64,000 nucleotides of DNA from JANLVI01 sp031363915 (GTDB lineage: Bacteria > Vulcanimicrobiota > Vulcanimicrobiia > Vulcanimicrobiales > Vulcanimicrobiaceae). Location: positions 1-64,000 of the forward strand of contig JANLVI010000019.1 of NCBI GenBank assembly GCA_031363915.1, read 5' to 3'. The notes beneath the pieces were generated by a model. That model did no database searches. It was not told the DNA's origin and was given only the letters and a program-made list of their open reading frames with translations. Of this stretch, positions 1-8,037 are shown piece after piece; position 1 is the first letter of the stretch; every line of letters begins with the position of its first letter. The position numbers and the translations under genes were made by a program.

Positions 1-216
1 GCTCGCCTCATGAAACTCGAGAATGTGATGCCGCAGCTTTGCCTCGCGAGCGCCATGCGCGCTGATCGGACGCTTGCGCCAGGCGTAGAAACCGGCCTTC
101 GACACCATAAGAACACGGCACATCGTGCTCGTCTTCCAGCATCCCAGATGCTCTTGCATGAACGCGTACCTCAACGCAATTCCATGGCGAAGAAGGCCGT
201 CGATGTCAATTGCCAT
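1..216 (-). CDS. IS3-family transposase OrfB, N-terminal part (cut by window edge)
   Basis: The reverse strand reads an open frame of 72 codons from ATG at 216 to the window edge. It contains MCRVLMVSKAGFYAWRKR followed by a basic stretch, the typical N-terminal HTH_21 region of IS3-group OrfB, the part carrying the DDE integrase in full-length elements. The DDE residues lie outside the window. The start overlaps the end of OrfA (206-319) in the -1 frame, as is usual for IS3 elements, where OrfAB is made by programmed frameshifting. Whether the copy is intact beyond the edge cannot be seen. Confidence 0.8.
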   Translation of the reverse strand, partial: MAIDIDGLLRHGIALRYAFMQEHLGCWKTSTMCRVLMVSKAGFYAWRKRPISAHGAREAKLRHHILEFHEAS

Positions 217-319
217 TGCCACGGAATGCCTCCGCGGCTTCATTTGTGAATTTGCGAACCCAAGTGTGCAACATCTCGGGCCGGATTCCGAGCGCGCGTG
301 CAACTTGCGACGCGCGCAT
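206..319 (-). pseudogene. IS3-family OrfA, 3' remnant
   Basis: A 37-residue frame (ATG 319 to TGA 206) reads ARALGIRPEMLHTWVRKF and then ends in AFRGNGN. This is the helix-turn-helix end of an IS3-type OrfA, which is normally about 90-100 residues long. A TAG lies just upstream in the same frame (at about 323-325), so the 5' two-thirds is missing or out of frame. The overlap with OrfB is preserved. The copy therefore looks 5'-damaged and cannot make full OrfA. No terminal inverted repeat was recognised between here and the tmRNA terminator. Confidence 0.6.
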
Positions 320-500
320 TGAAGCCTATCATGGTGTCCACGAAATCGGGCCCAGGCCAATGTGGCTTGAAACTTTTTGTGGCGTGTTAGAAATCTATAT
401 TTACGGAAGCCTGCGAACTCGCCTAATTCGAGACGTTATGAGCCTAACGATTCGCACTGCGTGGCTGTATTTTTCGAATAACGCTTATCACAATAATTCG

Positions 501-559
501 TAAAATAAAAACGCACTATCCCGAATAATCACCGTTTTTGGCATTATTCGGGAGAGTGC
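501..559 (-). terminator. Rho-independent terminator of the tmRNA gene
   Basis: An inverted repeat has arms GCACT-A-TCCCGAATAAT (514-529) and ATTATTCGGGA-G-AGTGC (543-559), 17 bases each with one mismatch and a 13-base loop. On the minus strand it is followed at once by a T-rich run (complement of 501-511). Its position eight bases beyond the tmRNA 3' end marks it as that gene's terminator. Confidence 0.85.
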
Positions 560-566
560 ATTAACG

Positions 567-921
567 TGGTGGAGCTGTCGGGGAACCGCCCCCCGAGTCC
601 GAAAAGCCGGACTAACGCTTTCTCCAGGCTCAGCTTCGAATTTGTCTTAAGCGCTCGGACTTCTCGAAACCGGAATTCCGTGCGCAGCAGCTTCAGTTAG
701 ATTGTCGGGCTAGTCTCAAAACGTTGTCGTAGCCGTATCCCGATCTGTTGACGGATAGCGAGCTGATTCGGGAAACCTCTCGCGTACCGTCGCTAACCTA
801 AATTAGGCAGCGAGGGCGTATTCGTTGTTCGCGTGTAAACGCTTGTGATCGTTTTAGGAGGGCTCACAACTCCGCCTGCTTACGCTAACCGCGGATCATT
901 CCGTCGACGCTACTCAGCCCC
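567..921 (-). ncRNA. ssrA: Transfer-messenger RNA (tmRNA)
   Basis: The reverse strand begins GGGGCTGAGTAGCGTCGACGG and ends CGACAGCTCCACCA. These ends pair as the tRNA-Ala-like acceptor stem (GGGGCTG with CAGCTCC) with encoded CCA, and the TCGACGG element near the 5' end is conserved in tmRNA. The length of 355 nt is typical. The tag frame at 832-803 reads GCG AAC AAC GAA TAC GCC CTC GCT GCC TAA, that is ANNEYALAA followed by stop, with the ALAA degron end. tmRNA with SmpB rescues stalled ribosomes and marks the nascent protein for proteolysis. Oddity: the T-arm reads TCGGGG-GGCGGTT-CCCCGA, so the loop lacks the usual TTC motif. Confidence 0.95.
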
Positions 922-945
922 ACGGCGTGCCTTTGGCAGCAGTTC

Positions 946-972
946 ATTCTACCACACTCCGTCCAGCCTTAC
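946..972 (-). promoter_or_regulatory. Putative tmRNA promoter
   Basis: The reverse strand carries TGGTAGAAT, a TGn-extended -10 element with TAGAAT at 951-946, some 25 bases upstream of the mature tmRNA 5' end. This leaves a short leader for RNase P removal. The -35 region is not well conserved. Confidence 0.5.
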
Positions 973-983
973 ACCCGGGGAGC

Positions 984-1601
984 CTAGACCTCGGCGCTCA
1001 CTTGCGTCGGCCCGCTGCGCTTGGGGGAACCCCCCGCCGCTTCGATCGTGACGCCGATGCGATGCGCGTCGCGCACGACATCACCCGGGACGATCAGCAC
1101 CTCGAGCCCCTCGCGTGTGCGGTGCAGCATGCCCGGCGAGGAGACGCGCGCAGCCCGCACCCAGACCTGATATCCGCGACCGGGCGCCGGCGCGGGCAAT
1201 CCGCGCACGATGAACGCCGTTCGCTTCCCTTGCGCGCCAACGACGACGCTGCCGCTCGCACGCGGACCCGTGAGTGCGATCTCGCGCGGATGATCGGCGA
1301 CCATCGAGGCGATCGCAGCGAGATCGCCGTCAGGACGTTGCGTGTATGCGAACGTTCCCCCGACGGCACCTATCACGAGCACCGCCGCGATAGCTTCCCG
1401 CCAGTAGGTTCGCGGTCGGATCGTCGGCACTGGCGGCGCGCCGTCCTGACGGATCGAACGGAGCGACGACATGACAACGGCATATCCGGCGACCGCATCA
1501 CGGCACGGCGCACACGTTGCGAGGTGATCGCAAAAGACGCGCTCGTCTTCCGGATCGAGCGCTCCTAGCGTAAAAGCTTCGACATCGTCATGAACGTTCA
1601 C
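984..1601 (-). CDS. Anti-sigma factor (zinc-finger, RskA-like)
   Basis: 205 residues. The N-terminus carries the zf-HC2 anti-sigma signature HLATCAPC (H-x3-C-x2-C, about residues 26-33). One transmembrane helix follows around residues 72-90, then a periplasmic RskA-type C-terminal domain with GRGYQVWV. Such proteins bind and hold an ECF sigma factor at the membrane until a signal causes release. The ATG overlaps the stop of the sigma gene at 1598-1601 (ATGA), so the two are translationally coupled. The trigger is not visible; the upstream CHRD-like secreted protein may belong to the same response. Confidence 0.9.
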   Translation of the reverse strand: MNVHDDVEAFTLGALDPEDERVFCDHLATCAPCRDAVAGYAVVMSSLRSIRQDGAPPVPTIRPRTYWREAIAAVLVIGAVGGTFAYTQRPDGDLAAIASMVADHPREIALTGPRASGSVVVGAQGKRTAFIVRGLPAPAPGRGYQVWVRAARVSSPGMLHRTREGLEVLIVPGDVVRDAHRIGVTIEAAGGSPKRSGPTQVSAEV

Positions 1602-2164
1602 GAAAGCGCCTCCGCGCCTTCGATCGAGCGCCGCAAATGTTGCATAGCCAAACGCACGCGGCTCTTCACGGTGCCGAGGGGGGCACCCACGACGTCCGCG
1701 ATCTCAGTTTGCGTCAGACCGCCGAAGTAGGCGAGTTCGATCACGGCGCGCTGATCGGAATCGAGATCGTCGAGCGCACGCCGGATGTCTCGTTCGAGTT
1801 GATGTTGCATGGCAATCTCAGCGGGTCCGCCGCCATCAGTTGCACGTTCGCGGGTCGCATCGAGTTCGACCGTCGGACGTTCCCGCCGTTGACGATCGAT
1901 TGCCGCATTACGAAGCACCGTCAGAAGCCACGGTCGAATTCCGGTGCCGACGATGCCGCCCGCGCGCGTCCAAAGGGCGAGAAAAGTTTGTTGCGTGAGA
2001 TCGTCCGCACTCGAACGCTCCGCGCACACGCGCGATGCGAACGCGAAAACCGCCGCGCTATGGCGGCGGTACAATTCCTCGAACGCATCGGCACGACGCG
2101 AGACGACGAGGCGCAAAAGCGCCCCATCATCGAGTGCGTCTATTTGCTCGAGAGATCGCCGCAC
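1598..2164 (-). CDS. ECF-type RNA polymerase sigma factor
   Basis: About 188 residues. Sigma-70 region 2 (AFEELYRRHSAAVFAF, DDLTQQTFLALW) is followed by region 4 (QRAVIELAYFGGLTQTEIA and GTVKSRVRLAM), matching the SigK/RpoE-like ECF group. I chose GTG at 2164 because upstream sequence in this frame lies inside the CHRD gene and is unlike protein. The start then overlaps the CHRD stop by about 25 bases. No good ribosome binding site is visible, so coupling to the upstream gene is likely and the exact start is uncertain. It pairs with the anti-sigma factor directly downstream. Confidence 0.88.
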   Translation of the reverse strand: MRRSLEQIDALDDGALLRLVVSRRADAFEELYRRHSAAVFAFASRVCAERSSADDLTQQTFLALWTRAGGIVGTGIRPWLLTVLRNAAIDRQRRERPTVELDATRERATDGGGPAEIAMQHQLERDIRRALDDLDSDQRAVIELAYFGGLTQTEIADVVGAPLGTVKSRVRLAMQHLRRSIEGAEALS

Positions 2165-2556
2165 GCAACGTACGTCGGAATGTCGGACGTCGATTTGTGC
2201 ACGTTGACGGCAAAACCGCCGGCGACGAGGTCTTTCATCGGAACGGCGACCATCGAGGTCGAAACGCCGTCGACGAGCACCACGAGCGGGTACTTGGGCT
2301 TCGGGTTGAGCTTCGCACACGTACCTTCGTGGATGTGGGCCGGCTGCGGCGTATCGCCGGGCGAATTGATCAGCGCGACCTCGACACGGGTCTTATCGCC
2401 AAGCGCGGTGAGGGTCACGGTGCCGGCTTCGCCTGAGCCGTTCTGAGCGGCGATCGCGAACACGCGGTGGTCGACTTCGGCCGATGCCGGAAGCGCGAGC
2501 GTGCCGAGAACGGCTGCGGCGGCGAAAGCGGCGGAAAGTCGCGATGAAATTTTCAC
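2140..2556 (-). CDS. Secreted CHRD-like domain protein
   Basis: 138 residues, starting at GTG 2556 with AAGGGA upstream. It has a classical signal peptide ending PASA (about residue 26). The mature part is beta-rich with the motif PAHIHEGTC and a run of short hydrophobic strands, resembling small CHRD-type periplasmic proteins often found beside ECF sigma/anti-sigma pairs. It contains two cysteines that could form a disulfide. Biochemical function is unknown. As first gene of the sigma operon it may be a sensor partner or a target; that is inference. Confidence 0.7.
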   Translation of the reverse strand: MKISSRLSAAFAAAAVLGTLALPASAEVDHRVFAIAAQNGSGEAGTVTLTALGDKTRVEVALINSPGDTPQPAHIHEGTCAKLNPKPKYPLVVLVDGVSTSMVAVPMKDLVAGGFAVNVHKSTSDIPTYVACGDLSSK

Positions 2557-2639
2557 AGATGGGGTCCCTTCAAATCAGTGCGGTGCACCCGATAGACGCC
2601 ACCGGCGTTGCATCGGATCACTAAGAAGACTCGTCGGCG

Positions 2640-2975
2640 TTACGGTTTCCCGTACGCCGTCGTGAGATAGTCGACGATTTTGGGTTCGTCCACGTCGCTG
2701 ATTGGGGCCTTATAGGCGGCCTTCATTTTGTGTACTTCTGACGCCCATTGATCGTGTGAGAGCTTCGGCTGCGTCGAGACGTACGCCGAGGAGTGACAGG
2801 TCAAACAGTTGACCTGCGCGAGCACGACTCCCGGCGCGTTTTTAAAGCCGAAGTCGAGATCGCCGGGCAGCGTGATTTTCACGACCGAGGCCGGGGCGGT
2901 CTTCGGAGCGGCACCGCTTGCGAGTAGCGCGCCGGCGAAGGCAACGGTGATAGCGGCGAGTGCGAAGCGCTTCAT
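2640..2975 (-). CDS. sorB: Sulfite dehydrogenase cytochrome c subunit (SorB-like)
   Basis: 111 residues. A signal peptide (about residues 1-23) is followed by a single c-type haem motif CLTCH (residues 57-61). The ATG overlaps the stop of the molybdenum subunit gene by ATGA. In the SorAB system this subunit takes electrons from the molybdenum centre of SorA in the periplasm and passes them to other cytochromes. A distal axial methionine is plausible near VHKMKAAY (about residue 88). Assignment rests on size, haem motif and coupling to SorA. Confidence 0.82.
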   Translation of the reverse strand: MKRFALAAITVAFAGALLASGAAPKTAPASVVKITLPGDLDFGFKNAPGVVLAQVNCLTCHSSAYVSTQPKLSHDQWASEVHKMKAAYKAPISDVDEPKIVDYLTTAYGKP

Positions 2976-4171
2976 GCGATGGTCACCTTATACGTCTCGA
3001 TTTGGTTCCGCATGTAGCCCGAGGGCATCCATATCGGCGTGGCAACTTGAATCGAACCGTCGCCCGCGGTCGCGCGCGTCGCGAGCGTCATCGTCGACCC
3101 CGCTTTCGGCGTGATTTCGGCCCGGAATCCTCGGAACGAGAAGCGTCCGAAATCTCGTCCGAGGGCCGCCGCGTTCCACGTTTCTCCGCCGTCGGTCGAA
3201 TACTCGACTTTCGCGATACCCGTGCCCTTATCGAAAGCGATACCGCGAATTTCTTGCGGCTTGGGTGCGAGGACACTGCCGTTCTTGACGTTGGTCAAAA
3301 ACGAGCGCACGTTCATCGTGCTGATTGGCACGGTCGGGTAGCCTTTGTCGGTCGGCGCAACGGAATTATTGGGCGTGGCCGGAACGCGGTATGCCGTTTT
3401 CATCCAGAAATTGTCATCGACGCGATCGATCGCTTCGATCGATGAGAGCATCTTGACCCAGTACGTCGAGTACCAGCCCGGGACGACCAAACGCACGGGA
3501 AACCCGTTGAGCAGCGGGAGCGCAAACCCGTTCATTTCATAGGCGACGATCACGTTCTCATCGCGCGCCATCTCGACGTCGAGCGACTTGATGAAATCCG
3601 GCCCGTCCGGTAGCGATGGTTTGTCGAGGCCGTCGAAGCGGATTTGCTTCGTACCCGCCTTGATACCGGCTTTGGCGAGGATATCGCGCAGACGCGCACC
3701 CTTCCAGCGCGCGTTGCCCATCGCGCCATTTGTCCACTGACCGCCCGGCACGCGCGGCCCGAAGAAGCCGCGGCTATTTCCGGAGCACTGATTGACCGCG
3801 ATGATTTCCACCGGTTCGAATGCCTTGAGATCGGCGAGCGAGAGCGAGAGCGTGCGCTCCGTCCCGGTGACCGCGATGCGGTGCTTCGCTCCGTCGATGT
3901 CGGTGGGGATGTCTGCGTTGTGCCAGCGCACGAAAAACGCGTCGTTCGGCGTGAGGATCCCCTCATCGAATACAGAAAACGGCGTTTCAAGTTGCGGCGG
4001 CCGCGGGGTGAGAACGATCAGCGGGCGCTTTTGCGGAAACGCGACGAGCGGACGTTCGCCGTTTTCGAACGGCTGCACGATGCGCGGGTATGCCGCTTGC
4101 GCGGAACCGGCGAGAGCGAGGCTCCCAATCGCGCTACTCGCGCCGACCAGGAATTGGCTGCGTTTCGGCAT
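2972..4171 (-). CDS. sorA: Sulfite dehydrogenase / sulfite-oxidase-family molybdoenzyme (SorA-like)
   Basis: 399 residues. The start at ATG 4171 follows AGGGG and gives a Tat-like leader (KRSQFLVG then a hydrophobic stretch to AQA). The molybdopterin domain holds the cofactor ligand cysteine in VNQCSGNSRG (C129). The C-terminal region with VEYSTDGGETW is the Mo-co dimerisation (Ig-like) domain of the sulfite oxidase family. The expected reaction is oxidation of periplasmic sulfite to sulfate with electrons to SorB, encoded immediately downstream. A YedY/MsrP-like role is less likely because of the C-terminal domain and the cytochrome partner. Confidence 0.88.
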   Translation of the reverse strand: MPKRSQFLVGASSAIGSLALAGSAQAAYPRIVQPFENGERPLVAFPQKRPLIVLTPRPPQLETPFSVFDEGILTPNDAFFVRWHNADIPTDIDGAKHRIAVTGTERTLSLSLADLKAFEPVEIIAVNQCSGNSRGFFGPRVPGGQWTNGAMGNARWKGARLRDILAKAGIKAGTKQIRFDGLDKPSLPDGPDFIKSLDVEMARDENVIVAYEMNGFALPLLNGFPVRLVVPGWYSTYWVKMLSSIEAIDRVDDNFWMKTAYRVPATPNNSVAPTDKGYPTVPISTMNVRSFLTNVKNGSVLAPKPQEIRGIAFDKGTGIAKVEYSTDGGETWNAAALGRDFGRFSFRGFRAEITPKAGSTMTLATRATAGDGSIQVATPIWMPSGYMRNQIETYKVTIA

Positions 4172-4205
4172 GAAGCGACCCCTTTTCAGACACGTCACTT
4201 CGCGT

Positions 4206-4973
4206 CTACCGGGCTGACTCCGCCTGGAGACGCGCGAGTGTTGCTTCACCCGTTCGGTCGACGCGCAGCGGCGTGACGCTCGCGTAGCCGGCATCGACGG
4301 CGAGGATGTCGGCATCCGCACCATTATCGCGCGCGTCGTGCGTCCCCCAGACCCACGCGTAGAGCGCGCGGCCGTCGTCGATCGTCTTGCTCACGCGGTC
4401 GGCGTAGCGTTTACGGCCTTGGCGCGTGTAGCGCACACCGCGCAGGTCGCGTGCAGAAACGTTGGGCACGTTGACGTTCAAGAACACGCCCGCTTCGAGC
4501 GGCGTGCGAACCATCGCCCGCGCTTGTTCGCAAGCGATCGCCGCGGCGACATCCCAGTAGTGCGTCGAAGCGGTTTCGGGCCAACTCGCTGCGAGCGAAA
4601 CGGCAAGCGCGCTTGCGCCTAAGAGAACGCCCTCGACGGCAGCGGCGACGGTTCCGCTATAGCTGATGTCGTCGGCAAGATTCGCGCCGCGATTGATCCC
4701 GCTGATAACGAAGTCGGGAGCGCCGCCGCAAAACTCGTAGGCGCCGAGCACGACACAGTCCGCCGGCGTGCCCGAGCATGCATAGGTCGGAACGTCACGG
4801 CCTTCGACGCGCGTGATCTCGAGCGGATGCGCGATCGAGATCGAGTGGCCGACCCCGCTGCGGTCGCGATCGGGCGCGACGACCGTGACGTCGCCGAGAG
4901 TCCGCATGGCGCTTGCAAGCGCCATGATCCCCGGGCTCGTTACGCCGTCATCGTTGACGACGAGGATCTTCAC
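4206..4973 (-). CDS. surE: 5'/3'-nucleotidase SurE
   Basis: 255 residues, normal length. The N-terminus MKILVVNDDG carries the metal-binding aspartates D8 and D9, S39 lies in DRSGVGHS, and N94 in SGINRGAN, the SurE acid phosphatase signature. It dephosphorylates nucleoside monophosphates in the cytoplasm, often in stationary phase. The ATG overlaps the stop of the upstream small membrane-protein gene (4970-4973, ATGA), so the two are probably cotranscribed. The sulfite dehydrogenase genes follow after a 34-base gap. Confidence 0.95.
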   Translation of the reverse strand: MKILVVNDDGVTSPGIMALASAMRTLGDVTVVAPDRDRSGVGHSISIAHPLEITRVEGRDVPTYACSGTPADCVVLGAYEFCGGAPDFVISGINRGANLADDISYSGTVAAAVEGVLLGASALAVSLAASWPETASTHYWDVAAAIACEQARAMVRTPLEAGVFLNVNVPNVSARDLRGVRYTRQGRKRYADRVSKTIDDGRALYAWVWGTHDARDNGADADILAVDAGYASVTPLRVDRTGEATLARLQAESAR

Positions 4974-5320
4974 GCTCTCTGAGCCGGCCGGATCAACTGC
5001 GCGAGCAAGAACGAGATGATACTCAAAACGAGCGCACCCAGAAACGCGGAGCCGAAGTTATCCACGCGCAGGCCCACGCCGAACTGCGCGACGACGTAGA
5101 AGAGCGCGGCGTTGATGACGAGCGTGAAGAGTCCGAGCGTGAGAATCTCGAGCGGTAAGCTCAAGAGTACGAGGATCGGTTTGATGACCGCGTTGACGAT
5201 CCCGAGGATCAGAGCCGCGACGATCGCCTCGATGAAACCGGTAACGTGAACACCCGAGACGATGTAGGGTACCGCATAGAGAGCGAGCGCATTGAGGATG
5301 AGCCGAATAAGCAGTCCCAT
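4970..5320 (-). CDS. Phage-holin-family-4 / YvlD-like membrane protein
   Basis: 116 residues, almost entirely hydrophobic, with four predicted membrane segments. The sequence GIVNAVIKPILVLLSLP and a following TLGLFTLVINA segment match the YvlD/phage holin superfamily IV group common in bacterial chromosomes. In Bacillus such proteins are tied to envelope stress and lantibiotic resistance; here the role is unknown. Start ATG 5320 was chosen over an upstream in-frame ATG because everything before it is unlike protein and lies inside the DsrE-like gene. Confidence 0.75.
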   Translation of the reverse strand: MGLLIRLILNALALYAVPYIVSGVHVTGFIEAIVAALILGIVNAVIKPILVLLSLPLEILTLGLFTLVINAALFYVVAQFGVGLRVDNFGSAFLGALVLSIISFLLAQLIRPAQRA

Positions 5321-5322
5321 AT

Positions 5323-5937
5323 TTAGGCCGACTGCAAATACGTGAAGCGCGATTCTTGCAGTGCGTTGACCGCCGCCACGCCGGCTGGGACCAGGATCGC
5401 ACCCGGGATAAAGTTGGCCCGAGCGCGGGCATAGATTTCCACCGGGGTTTTCTGCGAGCGTCGTGCGAGTACGCCCGTGACGCCGCGCAGTGCGTTGTTG
5501 CAAATGAGGATCGCGTTCCCCGAAGCGATCAACTCGCGCGCTTCGGATGCGTAGGGATTACCGCCGTTCATCGGCGCCGCCGTGTCGTGGATTTCCGTAA
5601 AGTACGCATCGTCGAGCGTACTCTTCCAAAACGCGTCGTCCAGACCGAGCAGAACCGCCGGCCCGAACAGGATCACCGCTGCCGCTAAATACGGATCGCC
5701 CGCGTCCATCGCACCGCTTTTGTAGGCGTTCACGGAATTGGCGGCGTGGTGCAGCGCCATCGCCGAGCGCACGGAAATCGAACCGAATGACTGGCGATGT
5801 TTGGCCGTTACGCCGTAACGGAACGCATCGAGGGCTTTGGCGTCAACGTCCAATGCCTCGGCGGCAGCGGCCGGCGCGATCGATCCGGCAAGGGCACCCA
5901 CGGCAACGCCGGTCCCGATGAAATCGAGTCGATTCAC
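5323..5937 (-). CDS. Exported DsrE/DsrF-like protein
   Basis: 204 residues with an N-terminal signal-like stretch (GTGVAVGALAGSIAPAAAA). The C-terminal half (NAILICNNALRG, then GAILVPAGVAAVNALQE) matches the DsrE-like fold, usually seen in sulfur-relay proteins. The cytochrome/molybdoenzyme SorAB operon lies just downstream, making a link to sulfur chemistry attractive but unproven. One conserved-looking cysteine sits in ILICNN. The gap to the next gene is two bases. Function is not assigned beyond the fold. Confidence 0.65.
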   Translation of the reverse strand: MNRLDFIGTGVAVGALAGSIAPAAAAEALDVDAKALDAFRYGVTAKHRQSFGSISVRSAMALHHAANSVNAYKSGAMDAGDPYLAAAVILFGPAVLLGLDDAFWKSTLDDAYFTEIHDTAAPMNGGNPYASEARELIASGNAILICNNALRGVTGVLARRSQKTPVEIYARARANFIPGAILVPAGVAAVNALQESRFTYLQSA

Positions 5938-5970
5938 ACTGTTCTCCGTTTTCGTAAGCAGGCGACACGA

Positions 5971-8037
5971 TCAGCCGCCGAGTCCCGTCTTCACTTGCGC
6001 GGCGAGCGCCGGACTCATGCCTTTGACCGCTGCGATTTCATCGACGCTCGCGCGCTTGATCGCCGAGACCGAGCCAAAAGCTACCATCAGCCGCTTCTTA
6101 CGCACGGGACCCACACCCTCGAGTTCGTCGAGCGCGGATTTGGTCATCGCCTTGTCGCGCCGCTGGCGATGGTAGGTAATTGCAAAACGGTGCGCCTCAT
6201 CGCGGATGCGCATGACCAAATGCAGCCCGGCCGAGTTCGGCGCGAGCACGATCGGATCGGGACTATCGGGCAAATAGAGCCACTCGTGTTCTTTGGCGAG
6301 CCCGACCACCGGAATACCCCACATGTCCATCTCGCGCATCACCTCGACGACGGCGCTGAGCTGGCCTTTGCCGCCGTCGATGATCAGAAGATCGGGTTTC
6401 TGATGAAAGCGCTCTTTGCGCGCCGCCTGAACTTCCATCGCGGCGGCGGCCGGATCGTCTTCACCGACCGGGGGCCGATCCGCATCCGCGCGCAGATAGC
6501 GCAATCGACGCCGCAACGTCTCTTGCATCATCGCAAAGTCGTTGGGGCCTTTATCGTATTGAATCTTGAAGTGCCGGTAGTCGCTCTTCTTCGAACGGCC
6601 TTCGAGAAAGACGACCATCGAACTCACGGCGTTGGTCCCTTGAATGTTCGAGATGTCGTAACACTCGATGCGATGCGGCGGCTCGGGCAGATCGAGCGCG
6701 GTCGCGAGTTCCGTAAGGGCGCTCGCCGACGCGCTCTCCGTTGCTTCCTGATGGACCAAAAACGCCTTGAGATTCTGCTCCGCATTCTTCTTCACGAGGC
6801 GCATGTATTCGGCTCGCGGTCCGCGCTGCGGCTCGAGGATGCGGACGCGCTGACCTTTGAGCTGCGTGAGCCACATCTCGATCACAGACTGATCGTCGGG
6901 GAACGCCTCGATCAAAATTTCTTTCGGAATCGCAGCGGACGCCCCACGCGCGCGGCGCTTCGACCGGTCACTCACAGCGACCGGCGATTCTTGTCCGCGC
7001 GCGCCGCGTAGCGCCGCAGGGCTGCCGTGCATTTCGGACTCGAATTCGGGTTTGCCGGCGTTGCCCGAGCGTGCCGTGTAGAATTGCTTGAGAAACATCG
7101 AGACGATCTCGGCATCGGAGGCATCCGCCGAGCCGTCCATGATGAAGTGCTCTTGACCGAGCAGCTTGCCGCCGCGCACGAGAAAAACTTGCATGCACGC
7201 TTGCCCTTGCGCGCGCGCAAACGCGATCAGATCCATGTCGATGCGCGTCGCCCAAACAACCTTTTGCGATTCGGTCGTGCGCCGCACGGCGATGATCCGG
7301 TCGCGCAGGCGCGCTGCCGCTTCAAAATTGAAGTTTTCCGCCGCAACCGACATCTCGTTCTGCAGCCGGTGGATCAGCGCGTCTTGCTGGCCTTCGAGAA
7401 AGAGCACCACCTCGTCGACGAGTTCGTCGTAGTCATCTTCACTCTGGTAACCGACGCACGGTGCAAGACAGCGTTTGATGTGATACTGCAGGCACGGTCG
7501 CTTTCGTTTGCCGTCGATCGGTTCGCGACACGTTCGCAACGGGAAGACAATCCGCACGAGGTCGATGAGTTCGCGCAGGCCGTGTGCGTTGGTATACGGA
7601 CCGAAATAGCGTGCCCCGTCGTCACGTAAGGTGCGCGTAAACGTGACCCGGGGAAAGCGTTCGTTTGTGACTTTGAGATATGGGAAGCTCTTATCGTCCC
7701 GCATGCGTACGTTGAAGAGCGGCTGGTGCCGCTTGATCAAGTTCGCCTCGAGGATGAGGGCTTCGATCTCGTTCGTCACGACGATCGTGCGCACGTCGAC
7801 GACGCGCTCGACCATCTTGATCGTACGGTACGCGTGCGCGGCACTCTCCTGAAAATACGATCGCACGCGACTGCGCAGCGAGACGGCTTTCCCGATATAG
7901 AGAATGCGGTCGTCCTTCCCGATCATCTGATAGACGCCGGGAGCATCGGGGATCTGCGCGAGCGTCCGTTCAAGACGCGAAGGCGCAGTATTCAGGCCGC
8001 GGTCCCGCTTCCGGTGCGTCGCTTTGCGATCCGCCAC
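5971..8037 (-). CDS. uvrC: Excinuclease ABC subunit C
   Basis: 688 residues, longer than the usual 600. The order is GIY-YIG nuclease domain (GVYQMIGK and LYIGKAVSLRSR, about 35-60), cysteine/UVR region (ENFNFEAAARLRDR), RNase H-like C-terminal nuclease (IECYDISNIQGT) and a helix-hairpin-helix pair at the C-terminus (LEGVGPVRKKRL). UvrC makes both incisions in nucleotide excision repair with UvrAB. The extra length includes a low-complexity basic insert around residues 320-375. The ATG overlaps the end of the DedA gene by 46 bases, so a slightly later start is possible. Confidence 0.95.
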   Translation of the reverse strand: MADRKATHRKRDRGLNTAPSRLERTLAQIPDAPGVYQMIGKDDRILYIGKAVSLRSRVRSYFQESAAHAYRTIKMVERVVDVRTIVVTNEIEALILEANLIKRHQPLFNVRMRDDKSFPYLKVTNERFPRVTFTRTLRDDGARYFGPYTNAHGLRELIDLVRIVFPLRTCREPIDGKRKRPCLQYHIKRCLAPCVGYQSEDDYDELVDEVVLFLEGQQDALIHRLQNEMSVAAENFNFEAAARLRDRIIAVRRTTESQKVVWATRIDMDLIAFARAQGQACMQVFLVRGGKLLGQEHFIMDGSADASDAEIVSMFLKQFYTARSGNAGKPEFESEMHGSPAALRGARGQESPVAVSDRSKRRARGASAAIPKEILIEAFPDDQSVIEMWLTQLKGQRVRILEPQRGPRAEYMRLVKKNAEQNLKAFLVHQEATESASASALTELATALDLPEPPHRIECYDISNIQGTNAVSSMVVFLEGRSKKSDYRHFKIQYDKGPNDFAMMQETLRRRLRYLRADADRPPVGEDDPAAAAMEVQAARKERFHQKPDLLIIDGGKGQLSAVVEVMREMDMWGIPVVGLAKEHEWLYLPDSPDPIVLAPNSAGLHLVMRIRDEAHRFAITYHRQRRDKAMTKSALDELEGVGPVRKKRLMVAFGSVSAIKRASVDEIAAVKGMSPALAAQVKTGLGG

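Noticed and set aside
514..559. Long inverted repeat as an IS terminal repeat or recombination site
   Set aside because: It is followed by a T-run on the minus strand and sits just past the tmRNA 3' end, so a terminator explains it fully.
5797..7011. 404-codon open frame on the plus strand
   Set aside because: It lies antisense to uvrC, is rich in Arg/His, and matches no family. UvrC on the other strand has full domain motifs.
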